Part shown: in pieces, positions 11,064 to 21,090 of the stretch | Numbering within the stretch: position 1 is the first letter of the stretch | Layout of the letters: every line of letters starts with the position of its first letter | From: Zygnema cylindricum | Taxonomy: Eukaryota > Streptophyta > Zygnematophyceae > Zygnematales > Zygnemataceae | NCBI GenBank assembly: GCA_037447655.1 | Contig: JBBHKE010003422.1 | Span: 16,492-80,491, forward strand | Direction: 5' to 3' | DNA length: 64,000 nucleotides | Notes under the pieces: generated by a model | What the model saw: the letters and a program-made list of their open reading frames with translations, nothing else | Told to the model about the DNA's origin: nothing | Databases searched by the model: none | Translations under genes and position numbers: made by a program

Positions 11064-13291
11064 TCAATGTGAAATTGTTGAGTAAATTTTTGAGTTCTTC
11101 CTTGCCTCTCTCCTCCCCTCAAGGTGTAATGTGGTCTGCATCGCTACCAATTTTGGAGCTTGAAGGTAGCTAGTCGGAGACTGAGGTGAATGAAGACTGG
11201 AAAATGCCAAAGAATGCTTTAAGACCCATGTAATAGCATTCAATTCCATACTTTGCCCGATTAAACTATACCTTTGGAGGTCTGAAATACCTGGTGCAGC
11301 CGTGGTTCCACGTTGGTATCCCATGGCTTGTTCATGTTCTTCAATTTTTGGTGTTGTCCAAAATGGCGCCGTGCTATCGAATATCATACCTGGAGCTCCT
11401 TTCCGATAAGCGTGGCTGTGAGGGAAAGAAACTAGTGTGGGAAGTGTTTTCCGTGGGGCCCCTGGTTTGTTGCAATGGATCAATTGTGACAGGTCAGTTG
11501 TGGTCACAGCGGTGGCCATTCACCCCTTTCCCTGAATTTGTTGGACTGTTATTTGGGGGTCGGGGACTTTTATGGCTAAGAGTTGCTTGAGAACTGAGAG
11601 CAAGACCATGTTTGTCCCAAAAGCTCTAACTCTATGCGCCTTAGATCCCATCTGTGTTGCGTCGAAAACTAATGGTGCCTCTAAAATCTGTGTAATCTGA
11701 TTCCATTTCCTGGCCACATGTTTATTTTTGTCATCTGTTGGGTGAACATTTTCTTAGATGTACCCTACTGGCGTGTCTTGGAGCTTCGATATTTCGGTGA
11801 TCAACTGAATCATTTGGAAGAAGGTTCTGCTTCATCTTTCTTGGTGTCCTTGTCCTTGTCATGCTAGGGAGTATCCTGACAAGGCCATCCGGCTATTACC
11901 AAATCTACCCTCCCCAGACTTTTAAAATGAGAGGTCATAATGTGGTCTACGTTCTGGGGAAGCTTTCGGCGAGTGTTAGAAAAGAAAGACACTGGTAGTT
12001 GTTGGGGGTATAGTTCGTGTTGAAATCAATAGATTTAGAGGGTATTTTCTAGGTCTGAATAGATTAAGTAAAAGCGGAAGCAGTCTGCCTCCACCTTCTC
12101 TCTCTAGCCCGTATAATTGTTGTAGTTATTGAAGATAAGAGAGAGTGGTGGAGTCATGGCTTCCTTAACTACACTGGCGGGAATGTAATGTGACATAAGT
12201 CACTCTTAACAAAAAGTTGAGTCCAGCAAGACTCGAACCTCCTACCGGTAGAGCGAGGCGTAACTGTCATCTCTAACCCGTATATCGTAGAAGTTCGTTA
12301 AAGTACATAGGGTTTGACTTCTATTTTAACATTCCTAAGGAACTTTAATCCGATTAACGAAATTAGAGATAAGAAGCATAGAGACTAGATTGTAATATAG
12401 TACGAACCAAAACCCGCACGAAGCAAATGTACCGGACATTTGTTTTAAACGGCTAACATTAAAAGCCGGTTTAGATCCAACGGCACGCATCATTGCCGAG
12501 ATCCTTGAATCGCCGCTTTGGCGGTTTTCGAGCGTGACATGACCTAGCGTCACGTGGCACGATAGAATTGGAAAGCAAGAATTTCCCGAGAGCATGAGAA
12601 CAAGTCAAGAGGAGACAGACGACCACTCCATGGCCTTGTCGTACACAGGCCGTACAGAAAGGACATCTGCCATGGTACCTTTCTGTACTTTACAGTTCAT
12701 TGAATGGTTTGTACATCAGTAGATAGGGGTTGTGAGAGGTGTTTAGGACTTAGAGGATTGAGTAGGTAGCTGCATCTCTCCTAATGAGTTTGTATAAATA
12801 TTGGCATCTTTGCCACTTGATAATTAATCGCCTAGTTGGGCGTTCTCAGTTATCTCTTTTATTGCGACTCACGGGAGTCCAGACTGCACAATGCAGTCAG
12901 ATTGCTTGTTTGCCTACTTGTATTTGTGATCCTAGTTGAAGAAGGGTTAGCCAAAAACTATCTAGAGGCTTCATAAATTCTGTAGTCTAATGGGGGAAAC
13001 ATAATTGCAGTTGGTGGGCTGGCTAACAGCCCGAACTTTTGCTGCTATTTCTAGGGCCGCATAGTCCTCCACATGGTATCTTGCTTTAAAGACTGTTTTG
13101 AAATCGAAACTAATTCGAGAAAAGAGAGAATAGATTCGGAGTATTGACTGGGGAAACATCAATGACACCATTTGTCTATTAAATTCTTTATCGCCGGTTG
13201 GGACATTAGAGGGTTCTGACTGAAAGTACTTCGTGTTTTTTGGCATAATTGCTGCAAATGTTTGGTTCACCTCCCGCTGGAATGTGGCCAT
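11064..13291 (-). pseudogene. C5-cytosine DNA methyltransferase within the Ty3-type element, split by a solo LTR
   Basis: Minus-strand motifs in canonical order. Motif I: YSLFSRISFDF (about 13136-13100). Acidic AALEI follows (motif II/III, about 13050). Motif IV: DLVIAGWPCQ with the catalytic Pro-Cys at 11876-11887. Motif VI: ENV at 11745-11753. Motif VIII: DATQMGSKAHRVRAF with the R-x-R at 11625-11633. Motifs IX/X: AMGYQRGTTAAPG ... RYSLIGQSMELNAITWVL (about 11330-11220). This order is unpermuted, unlike plant DRM. The family adds a methyl group to cytosine C5. Damage: the solo LTR 12018-13009, a stop just after PCQDTP, a frameshift near 11820-11836, TAA at 11754-11756 and TGA at 11520-11522. 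The assignment rests on motifs read by eye. Confidence in DNMT is good, but the subfamily is unknown. Confidence 0.75.
12018..13009 (+). repeat. Solo LTR of the Copia-A/E group (992 bp)
   Basis: It starts TGTTGAAATC and ends ATAATTGCA, with no internal sequence on either side. The flanks gttcg (12013-12017) and gttgg (13010-13014) are a 5-bp TSD with one mismatch. It holds the B-box-like agactcgaacc near 12229, the GTAC repeat near 12650-12690, a TATA region near 12792 and U5 hairpins. Solo LTRs arise by LTR-LTR recombination of a full element. Confidence 0.88.
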
Positions 13292-13349
13292 TTGTGATAA
13301 ATTATTCTAGTATTCCGCTTCCCACCGCTTGGAAATGGGGAATTGCTAG

Positions 13350-13660
13350 ATTCTATCTGTTGTTTTGGAAAAGTTAGTTTCGTGTGTTCGCGACGTTTTA
13401 TGCGTACGTGAGGTTTCGTGCGTACTCGCCACGATTTGTAATGCGTGATTACTCACTAAAGTTAATGTGGAGGTTTGAATGGGTTTGCGGATTGGGGGGG
13501 GGGTAAATGTACAAAGAAAATTAAATGGACATGAAGGACTAATACAGTGGCGCGGAATGCGTAATGGAAATGGATGGCGGATCGCGAAGCGATCTGATTT
13601 GAAATATTCGAAGTGTGTGAAATTGTACGCATGGCGTACAAAACATAATGTGACAAGCGC
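13350..13660 (+). repeat. Dispersed repeat, copy 1
   Basis: This segment of about 310 bp is clearly related to 63175-63475. Shared stretches include tgttttg(g)aaaag, tagtttcgtg, a gtttgaatg block, ttgcggattgggg, atggcggatcgcgaagcgatctga and gtgtgtga. It contains the perfect palindrome gatcgcgaagcgatc-like core and a G run. No coding sequence. The class is unknown. In both places it lies immediately beside an LTR of the same minus-strand type. Confidence 0.6.
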
Positions 13661-13669
13661 ATTTATTGC

Positions 13670-14557
13670 TGAAATTTTGTGGTCTCCATTGACCAACGGA
13701 ATGAGCAGCCTATGTAAAGCCTCTAGGATAATATTTGCCCCTTCCACTTTCCCACAGAATAAGTGCCGCCCAGGCACACAAATATTTTGACCACCCTCAC
13801 CCTTGTGAGGAAAAGACTCCCTTGAGTGAAACGCAAAAAAAAATCACGAAATTTGCTCCCCTGAGCAGTAAGTTATTGTTGGTCAAAGATGGCCTTTGTA
13901 GTTACAAGCTCTCTTAGAGAGAGGTACCTAAATTTCACTAAGTCTTGATCTGCCTACTCACGACTACCTACTACTAAACCATAGTCTAATAGGAACACTA
14001 TGTAGTACAAGAAGGTACAAATGACAATGTACTTATTATACGTCCATTGTACAACATGGTCTACAAGGTGACACCTCTCAAATCGAGGCCATGGTTCCTC
14101 CTCCCATCTTCTCAGGTATCAAATAATGTGGCGCCACGTGGCACCGCGTGATGCAATCTCCGAATGCCGCCAAAACCTCAGTTTGAGTGGAGCTACAATG
14201 CAGGCCGTCAGATCAAAACATATTTTACACGGTTCAGATTCGCGTACGTGCATGAATTGTTCCTTTTCGTTAAGTTGGTGTTAATTAGCCGTCGCGGTAA
14301 TGTTTATACACCTTTGAAATCCGTCACGTGTATCGTTTCGGTAACGCTTTCATGGAAAAGGCTAACGTCTACATAGTGAACCACAAACCCAGGTTCAAAT
14401 GTGGACGTTTGCAACATTTTGGTAAAATATCCTCAACTTCAAATTCTGCCACTTTCTAAATATGGCGGCAACCATGGCGTGCCTTTGATCCGCACTCTCT
14501 CTCTTTACAGTAAAACTAAAATAGAAAAGTGAACTATTTAATTACCTTTTTTCAACA
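13670..14557 (-). repeat. Solo LTR, minus strand (about 888 bp)
   Basis: On the minus strand it starts TGTTGAAAAAAGG and ends near TTTCA (13670). It holds the U5 block with GGGAGTC and TTGCTC-type motifs, the repeated GTAC segment and the gcgccacgtgg motif shared with the other LTRs. Five-base flanks attgc and aaatg do not match, so no TSD is seen. No gag or pol adjoins either end. Confidence 0.65.
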
Positions 14558-14693
14558 AAATGACACGATTGCGGTACATATATCGTTTCGGCTGTATGAT
14601 ATTATTTCGGCAAGTGGACTTGAATTTGCTTCGCGACATTTGTGGGATATTTGACGACACCCGCAGATTTCACTTGGATATTTGTGACCACGC

Positions 14694-15701
14694 TGTTGAT
14701 ATTAACTAAAGGTTTTAATAGTATTTTCTAGGCCTAAATAGATAGAATATAGTGACAAGCGCAGGCAGTCTGCCTCCACCTTCTCCCTCCATCCCCCATA
14801 CTTGATGTAGTCACTGAAGGAGAGAGAGAGAATAGTATAGCCATGACTGCCTAAGCTTCACCAATGCAAGACAGAAGAGTGACCTAGGTCACTCTCAACA
14901 AAAGGGTTCAGTCCAGCAAGACTCGAACCTCCGACCGGTAGAGCATGGCGTAGCCGTCCGCTCTAACCGGTCTATCGTAGTAGTTCGCTAGGGTATATAG
15001 GGTTTGACATATATTTAAACAATGTTACGGTAGTAATTCCGAATAACGGAAATGTAAACATAGATACATGAAACAAGTTAAATACAATGCGGATAGGATT
15101 TCGCACGAAACAAATTAGTAAGACGTTTATTTTAACGGTTGAGATGAGATACTAAATTCTATGTGACGGCGCACATCATCACCGAGATCCCAGCATGGTC
15201 ACTTTGGCATTTTGTGACGTGGCATGACCTGGCGCCTCATGGAGAGATAACAATCGGTCGCGAGAACTCCGAGGGGCGTACTGACGACAAAAAATGTGGA
15301 CACGCGTCTGCTTAATGGCCTTCTCGTACAAAAGCCGTACAAAAAGTACATTGGCAGTAGTACTTTCTGGTACTGTATAGTGTTCTGATTCGTTCATAGA
15401 GTCAGTAGACAGGGGTTGTGAGAGGGAACTATGACTTAGGAAAAATCAAGTAGATGGTCCTCTCTCTCTTTGAGAGTTTGTATAAATTGGTATCTTTGCC
15501 ACACTATAACTTATCACTTGGTTGGGCGTTTTCAGAGATTCATTTTTCAACAGACTCAGAGGAGTCCACGGTGCACAAAGGTGCAGCCAAATTGTCAGCT
15601 TGTTTCCTTGGGCACCAGTGGTTGCCATTAAAAGTGGTTTAGTTAACAACTATATAGAGGCTTCCTGAATTATGTAGTCCTATGGAGAACACAAAATTGC
15701 A
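14694..15701 (+). repeat. Copia-E 5' LTR (1008 bp)
   Basis: It has a TG start and CA end (AAAATTGCA). It carries the antisense tRNA-like module: agactcgaacc at 14920-14930, then the hairpin from ACCGGTAGAGC to GCTCTAACCGGT at 14934-14971. A GTAC inverted repeat lies near 15336-15375 and TATA (tataaat) near 15481. The ATG at 15682, 20 nt before the LTR end, is the gag start. Confidence 0.9.
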
Positions 15702-16550
15702 GGTTATGGGCCCACCCTTTAGGGTGCCCATCTTCAATGGATCAAGGTTTATCTATTGGGAAGCCATGATGACAGAGGCTTTGTGTAAAAAACGATACTG
15801 GGGTATTGTTAGTGGACAGGTGAAACATCCACCTCAGGGAACACCACCTTGATTTGGTGGAATAAGGATTTCTGTAGAAACATTTGTTGCAGCAGAGGAG
15901 GCAGATGATGGGAACAGCAGTGTGTCCAAAAAAGGGAAAGAAAAGGAGATACCTTGTACTCCTATTGCTCCTATTCCCATGACACCCGGAGCGGCGATCG
16001 TGAAGACCGTAGAGACTAACAATCAAATGTTGGAAGACACCAATATGGCTACCAAGAACTTCATTCTGAGACACCTCACACAAGCTTTGGCAACTCCCCA
16101 CCTTCACGTTTACAAGGCCGAGGAGTTGTGGGTGACTGTAATAAAGATCTTTAGAGCCGGTATAATTCAGGAGCTCTAGTTGGGAGAGCAAAAGTTGGGA
16201 AATTATACTTAGAAATGGGGAAAGATGTTAGACTACCATATTGATCTTTCTTGTTTGTATATGGATATGGAAAGAGCCGGATGGACAGGTATAATGAAGA
16301 TGAAAATTAGCACACTTATCATGAAGTTATTTGACGAGTATGAGAATATAGTGTACCAAGTACAGGAAATGACTGATAGTTCATGGAAGTGGAATAAAGT
16401 GGTCCGCATGATACTTGTGCAGGAGAATACGATTGAGAGCAGGAGAGGAGGAAAGAGTGTTCAAGCTCTAGCTGCCGGAGGGGACAGGTGGAGACCAGAT
16501 CCGAAAAAGCCATACAAAGGAGAAAGAGTTCAGTCTGGAGGACCAAGGCC
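15682..16550 (+). pseudogene. Copia-E gag (N-terminal part)
   Basis: The frame starts at ATG 15682 in the LTR and passes through the primer-binding site (VMGPPFRVPIFNG), FIYWEAMM and CKKRYWGIVSGQV. It continues with FILRHLTQALATPHLHVYKAEELW (about 16060-16130), then LSCLYMDME, LIMKLFDEYENIVYQVQEM, SSWKWNKVV and a basic stretch (about 16480-16550). These are the UBN2/gag-polypeptide helices of Copia gag. Stops occur near 15850, 16177 and 16209. The frame ends at 16550, just before the zinc knuckle would begin, where Copia-F sequence takes over. Confidence 0.88.
15702..15716 (+). other. Primer-binding site of Copia-E: half-tRNA type
   Basis: GGTTATGGGCCCACC follows the LTR end directly. All 15 nt are the reverse complement of GGTGGGCCCATAACC, the anticodon stem-loop of the plant initiator tRNA-Met as I recall it (anticodon CAT inside). 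The standard 3'-end site TGGTATCAGAGC is absent. Drosophila copia uses this internal (half-tRNA) priming. The site lies in the gag frame, giving VMGPP. Confidence 0.78.
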
Positions 16551-19500
16551 GGGCAGACCAGTGGACCCTCGAGAGGAAAGAAAAAGGCCCTTGTGACACA
16601 GGTACATGAGGGGGAATCCGAGGACAAGGACGATGAACTCCTATTGGATGAGGAGTTGGAAGCAAAAAACGAGGTCGAAATTCCACGAAAGTTGAAATGT
16701 GCTTTCGGTGGATTGAAAGGTGAAGCAGACTGGATTGTAGACTCAGGTGCATCCATGCACAAGTGTAAAGATAAACAACTGTTCACTAAGATAAGAAAGA
16801 TTCCCACCGTAGAGATAGAGTACGGGGATGGGAGGATATTCACAACTACTCTTATAAGATCGGTAGATCTAAAAGTGTTAGTAGAAGGAAAGACATCCAT
16901 AGTTACATTCTCCGATGTATTGTCTATTTCGGAGCTGAACAAAAACCTCATCTCTACGTCTGTATTAGATGATAAGGGTTTTGATACTAGCACTAGGAAA
17001 GGAGTCTTTACCACTAGTTTTGAGAAGGAAGTTTATTTTATTGCTGAAAAAGGTAGCGAAGGGATGTTTAGGCTGATTTTAACCAATGAAAAGAAGAAAC
17101 TTTATTATGCTGGTGTTCATGGTATAATGTTGTGGCATAAGAGGCTTGGGCATGTAAATCTAGATAAGTTAAGAGAGATGAAAAAGATGGGAATAGTGGA
17201 AGGAATTCAATTTGGTGAGAGTGAGAATCTAAGTGATTGTAGTGGATGTGCTCAAGGTAAAGCACACAGGTTACCCTTCCCAAAAACTGCCACATTTATA
17301 GGAGAAAAGATTCTAGATTTAGTACACACAGATATTTGGGGGCCAGCCAAAGTGCCATCACCTGGGGGGAAGAGATTTATGATGACTGTCACCGATGATT
17401 GGTCTCGGTATTCCAATGTGTATTTTTTGAAAAATAGGTCAGAAGCGCAGGAATGTTTTAAACAATATAAAGCATGGAGTGAAAAACTTCATGAAACCTC
17501 AATCAAGAGAGTAAGGAGTGACAATGGTGGAGAGTATACCTCAAACTAGTTTGAGGCTAGTTTGAGGATTTTGTGAGAGAAGATGGAGTGCAACACCAAA
17601 AGACAGTTCCTGAAAATCATGAGCAGAATGGTGTAGTTGAAATAATAAATAGAACACTTAGTGATAGTGCTAGGAGTATGTTGTCAGATAAAAAGATAGG
17701 AAAGAAATTTTGGGCCTAAGCAATGAACTGTGCAAATTATCTCGAGAATAGAGTTCTTACTTCAGCTCTAAATGGCCAAACACCCTATGAGAAATGGACA
17801 GGCCGAAAATCAGATATTTCACACTTAAAGGTTTTCGGAAGTCAAGTGTTCAGTTTAGACACAGATCGATCAAACTGGAAGTTAGACCCAAAAGGAAAAC
17901 CATGATATCTACTAGGATATGATGAAGATGTAAAAGGGTATAGAGTTTATGATCTCAAAAGAGAGGATATTATCCTAGTGAAGCATCTAGTGGTTATGGA
18001 TGAAGGAAAATCTATAGATCCCTTTAAGCATAGAGTCATAATCAGATTTGAGTCAAAAATTTTTGATGACTTTGAGCTTCCTACCTATCTATGATTTCAA
18101 GAAGATGATGATCTTGCAGGTACTGATCAGATTGAGAAGGACCCAAATGTGGAACCCCTGGTATTTACTCCAATCGAATTGGAAGACGTGGTGGAAATCG
18201 ACCTGGAGGCAAGAGATTGGGGAGAAGTAGAAATTGTTCGGAAGAATTCCAGAGAGCCATCTATTCCGGCAACCGAGTTTGAGGGAGGAAGAAGAAGCAG
18301 CAAAAGACTGCAAGAGAGGCAAGTCAACAATAAGGTAACAAAATTGTCTCACCCCGATAAACCTCAAACTTACAATGAGGCAATGACTTGTCCTGAGAGA
18401 AACCGGTGGAAGACAGCCATTAATGAGGAGATGGCCTCAATTATGGCTGTCAATACATGGGAACTGATGGATTGTCCTCTGGACAGGAAGCCAATTGGGT
18501 GTAAGTGGGTATTTAAGTTGAAACTCAACCCGGATAACACCATTGAACGCTACAAGGCTTTGTTAGTGGCGAAGGGATTTACCCAGAAAGAGGGAATTGA
18601 CTACGAGAAGACTTTTGCTCGGGTCGTCAAGTTTCCTTCAGTTCGGATACATCTCAGTATGGCGGCAGAAGACATGGAAGTGCATCAGATGGAGATCAAG
18701 ACGGCCTTCCTACATGGAGAGTTGGAAGAGGAAATTTTTATGCGACAGCCCGAAGGATTTGTGGAGCAAGGGGAGGAAAGCAGGGTATGCCGATTGATCA
18801 AAACTTTATATGGGCTGAAACAGGCGCCTTGGCAATGGAACAAGAAGCTCGATGAGTTTCTTAAAGGTTTGGGATATATTCGGATCAGCTCAGATCACTC
18901 AATACATTTGTTTGAGGATGAGGAAGGAATTATTTTATGGCAATTTATGTTGATGATTTGCTTGTTTTAAGTAAATCTATGGATAAAATAAATAAGTTGA
19001 GAAATGATCTAAAAGGAAGATTTGAGATGAAGGATATGGAAGAAGCAAGGTTTATTTTGGGAATTCAAGTAGAGAGAGATAGAGATAAGAAAATAATAAG
19101 ATTAACTCAAAAGGAGGCCAATGGAAATATGTTAGAAAAATTCCAAATGAACAAGGCTAATAGTTGTACCACTCCTATGGAATTAAAGAAGGGAAGTGAG
19201 GGGAGTGTGGAAGATGGAGTTATAATCTTAGATGATGAGGTAGGCCCGGAAGAGAAAAAAATTATACAGACCATCGCTTATAGACAAGTAGTGGGCAGCC
19301 TAATATATTTTATGAATTGTACCCGTCCAGACATAGCCGCAGTTGTAGGAGTATAAAGTAAAAGTTTGAATGCTCCCACTTAGAAAGATTGGGAGGCAGC
19401 TAAGAGAGTCCTTAGATATCTCATAGGAACTAGGCATTTATGGTTGCATTTGGGTGAGAACATTACTAACATCGTCCGGACATAGCCGCAGCTGTTGGAG

Positions 19501-20093
19501 TCTTAAGTAGAAGTCTGAATGCTCCCACTTAGAAAGATCAAGAGGCAGCTAAGAGAGTCTTTACATATCTCATAGGAACTAGGCATTTATGGTTGCATTT
19601 GGGTGAGAACAATACTGACATCACCACTTGGAGTGATGCCAGCTATGGGAATGCTCCTATGAGGAAATGCACTTCTGGATATGTATTGTATGTGGGTGAT
19701 GGAGCTTGCTGCTGGAGCAGCAAGCAGCAAAAGGTCATTGCCCATTCCACCATGGAGGCTGGGTACATAGCTTCTTGCTCTGCTGTAAAAGAACTAATGT
19801 GGGTCAAGTCTTTGCTTGGTGAGCTTGGTCATCTTCAGAGTGGTGTCCAAAAAGTTTTTTAAGATAATCAGGCTGCAATTGCCATTTCTGCCAATCCTAA
19901 AGATCACTTTAAAGCCAAACACATGGACATTAGACTTAGCTTTGCTAGAGAGAAAGTACAAAACAATATAATCTGTTTGGAGTATAAACCAGATAGTGAA
20001 ATGGTAACAAATATGATGACCAAACCTGTGCCTTCTCCTAAACTAATTTTCTGCCGAGAGAAGTGTGGTCATAAAATAAAGAGTGACTAGAAA
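16551..20093 (+). pseudogene. Copia-F pol (protease, integrase, RT, RNase H)
   Basis: The protease DWIVDSGASMHKC is near 16730. GAG-pre-integrase LWHKRLGHVNLDKLREM spans about 17132-17290 with DCSGCAQGKAHRLPFPK. The integrase core HTDIWGP (about 17326), SDNGGEYTSN (17517) and HEQNGVVEI (17620) is split by a stop and small duplication at 17549-17570. The linker is followed by RT at about 18330-19070: [65 protein letters not shown] frameshift comes just before IYVDDLLVL (18940). RNase H (to about 20060) carries an internal tandem duplication. The longest open stretch is 16488-17549. There is no zinc knuckle. Confidence 0.9.
19324..19621 (+). repeat. Tandem duplication in Copia-F RNase H (2 x about 149 bp)
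   Basis: The block from cgtcc(a/g)gacatagccgcag through the cattactaac/caatactgac ending occurs twice head to tail, at 19324-19472 and 19473-19621. The copies differ at a few bases. In other Copia copies the block is present once. It disrupts the RNase H frame. Confidence 0.85.
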
Positions 20094-20103
20094 ATAAGGG
20101 AAG

Positions 20104-21090
20104 TGTAGAAATTAAAGGCTATTTTAGTATTTTCTAGGTTGTGTAAAATGCAGAAATGAAGCACAGGCATTCTGCCTCTAACTCCTCTCTCCAACTCCCA
20201 CACTTGTCGCAGTCATTAAAAGTTGAAGAGGGAGATAGAGCCATGGCCGCCTATGCTGTCCAGATGGGGACAGTTGAACCTGGTACTGACTGTCCGTCAA
20301 AGTTGTCAGTAGCCAGTAACCTTAGCCATCTAGACTAGAATCAAGGTTAGACGATATAGGGTTTGATATATAGATAAATTTGTACACGTAGGTTTTTCAT
20401 TTAACGGGATATTTGGATATATAAACAATTTGTAAAGTACGGCGTACAGAATATCCGAAACGAAAATCGCGCAATTTGTTTCGAAGGCGCAACAAATATC
20501 GCGCAAGTATTTATGACGGCTAAGATTGAAATCCGTTTTAATCAGACGGCCGCGAAGCATGCCGAGATTGTGGAATAGTTTTTCGGAGGTTTGCAATCAA
20601 CGACACATCGAATGACACGTGGCACAAGCATATTGGAATACGGCATCTCCAGGGATTTTGGGATCGAATCCAAAAATGACATGTGTCGACATATTGGCCA
20701 TGTCGTACAATGGCCGTACAGAAAGTACACCGGCACCTGTACCTTTCTGTACGATACAGTATTAGTAATGGTGCCGTACTTCAGTAGATTGAGTTTTAGA
20801 GAGAGATAGGACTTAGAAAAATTTTATAGATAGGACCCTCTCTCCCAAAAGAGCTTCTGTACAAAAGGTCAACTTTGACCCTTCATAACTTACTGCTCAG
20901 AGGAGCAAATTCAGAGATTATTTTTGTTATCCACTCAAGGGAGTTTTACCTTCACAGATGTAAAGGTAGTCAGAGTTCTTATTTGCCAGGGTGGCAGTTA
21001 TTCGTGCTGTAAGACAAAGAAATTAGGGTTATCTTAGAGGCTTCGTGTGAGCTGCCTACTCTGAGGTCCTATGGAGGTCTCAGAGTTGCA
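20104..21090 (+). repeat. Copia-F 3' LTR (987 bp)
   Basis: It starts TGTAGAAATTAAAGG and ends CAGAGTTGCA, and is similar in type to the Copia-G LTR. A GTAC inverted repeat (ccgtacagaaagtac ... gtacctttctgtac) lies near 20713-20752. A tctctcc/aaaagagc inverted pair with a TATA-like region lies near 20845-20875. The U5 has gagcaaattcag and a ccactcaagggag hairpin. The end ctatggaggtctcag matches the U5 end of Copia-C with its ATG. Confidence 0.9.

Larger units (their letters stand above)
10301..13345 (-). mobile_element. Ty3-type retrotransposon fragment carrying a DNA methyltransferase
   Basis: The minus-strand order is unplaced N-terminal coding (13291), C5-cytosine methyltransferase motifs I to X (about 13136 to 11238), a linker, then Ty3/Gypsy RT (about 10840 to 10301). 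The right end is at about 13345. The left end is cut where Copia-G begins. No LTR, protease or integrase of its own is visible. A 992-bp Copia solo LTR (12018-13009) with near-identical 5-bp flanks splits the methyltransferase between motifs I/II and IV. The continuity of the two methyltransferase halves across the solo LTR shows they were one gene before that insertion. Confidence 0.72.
16551..21090 (+). mobile_element. Copia-F: 5'-truncated Copia fused into Copia-E
   Basis: From gggcagacc (16551) the sequence follows the Copia-C-like family (KKKALVTQV, DDELLLDEELEAK). It runs through protease, integrase, RT and RNase H to its own 3' LTR (20104-21090). That LTR is of the TGTAGAAATT type and differs from Copia-E's LTRs. 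No F 5' LTR or gag exists in the window. Just after the LTR, E resumes in its protease (ctgta at 21091). The simplest history is that F inserted into E's protease gene, then a deletion joined E gag to F gag downstream of the knuckle. Confidence 0.78.
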
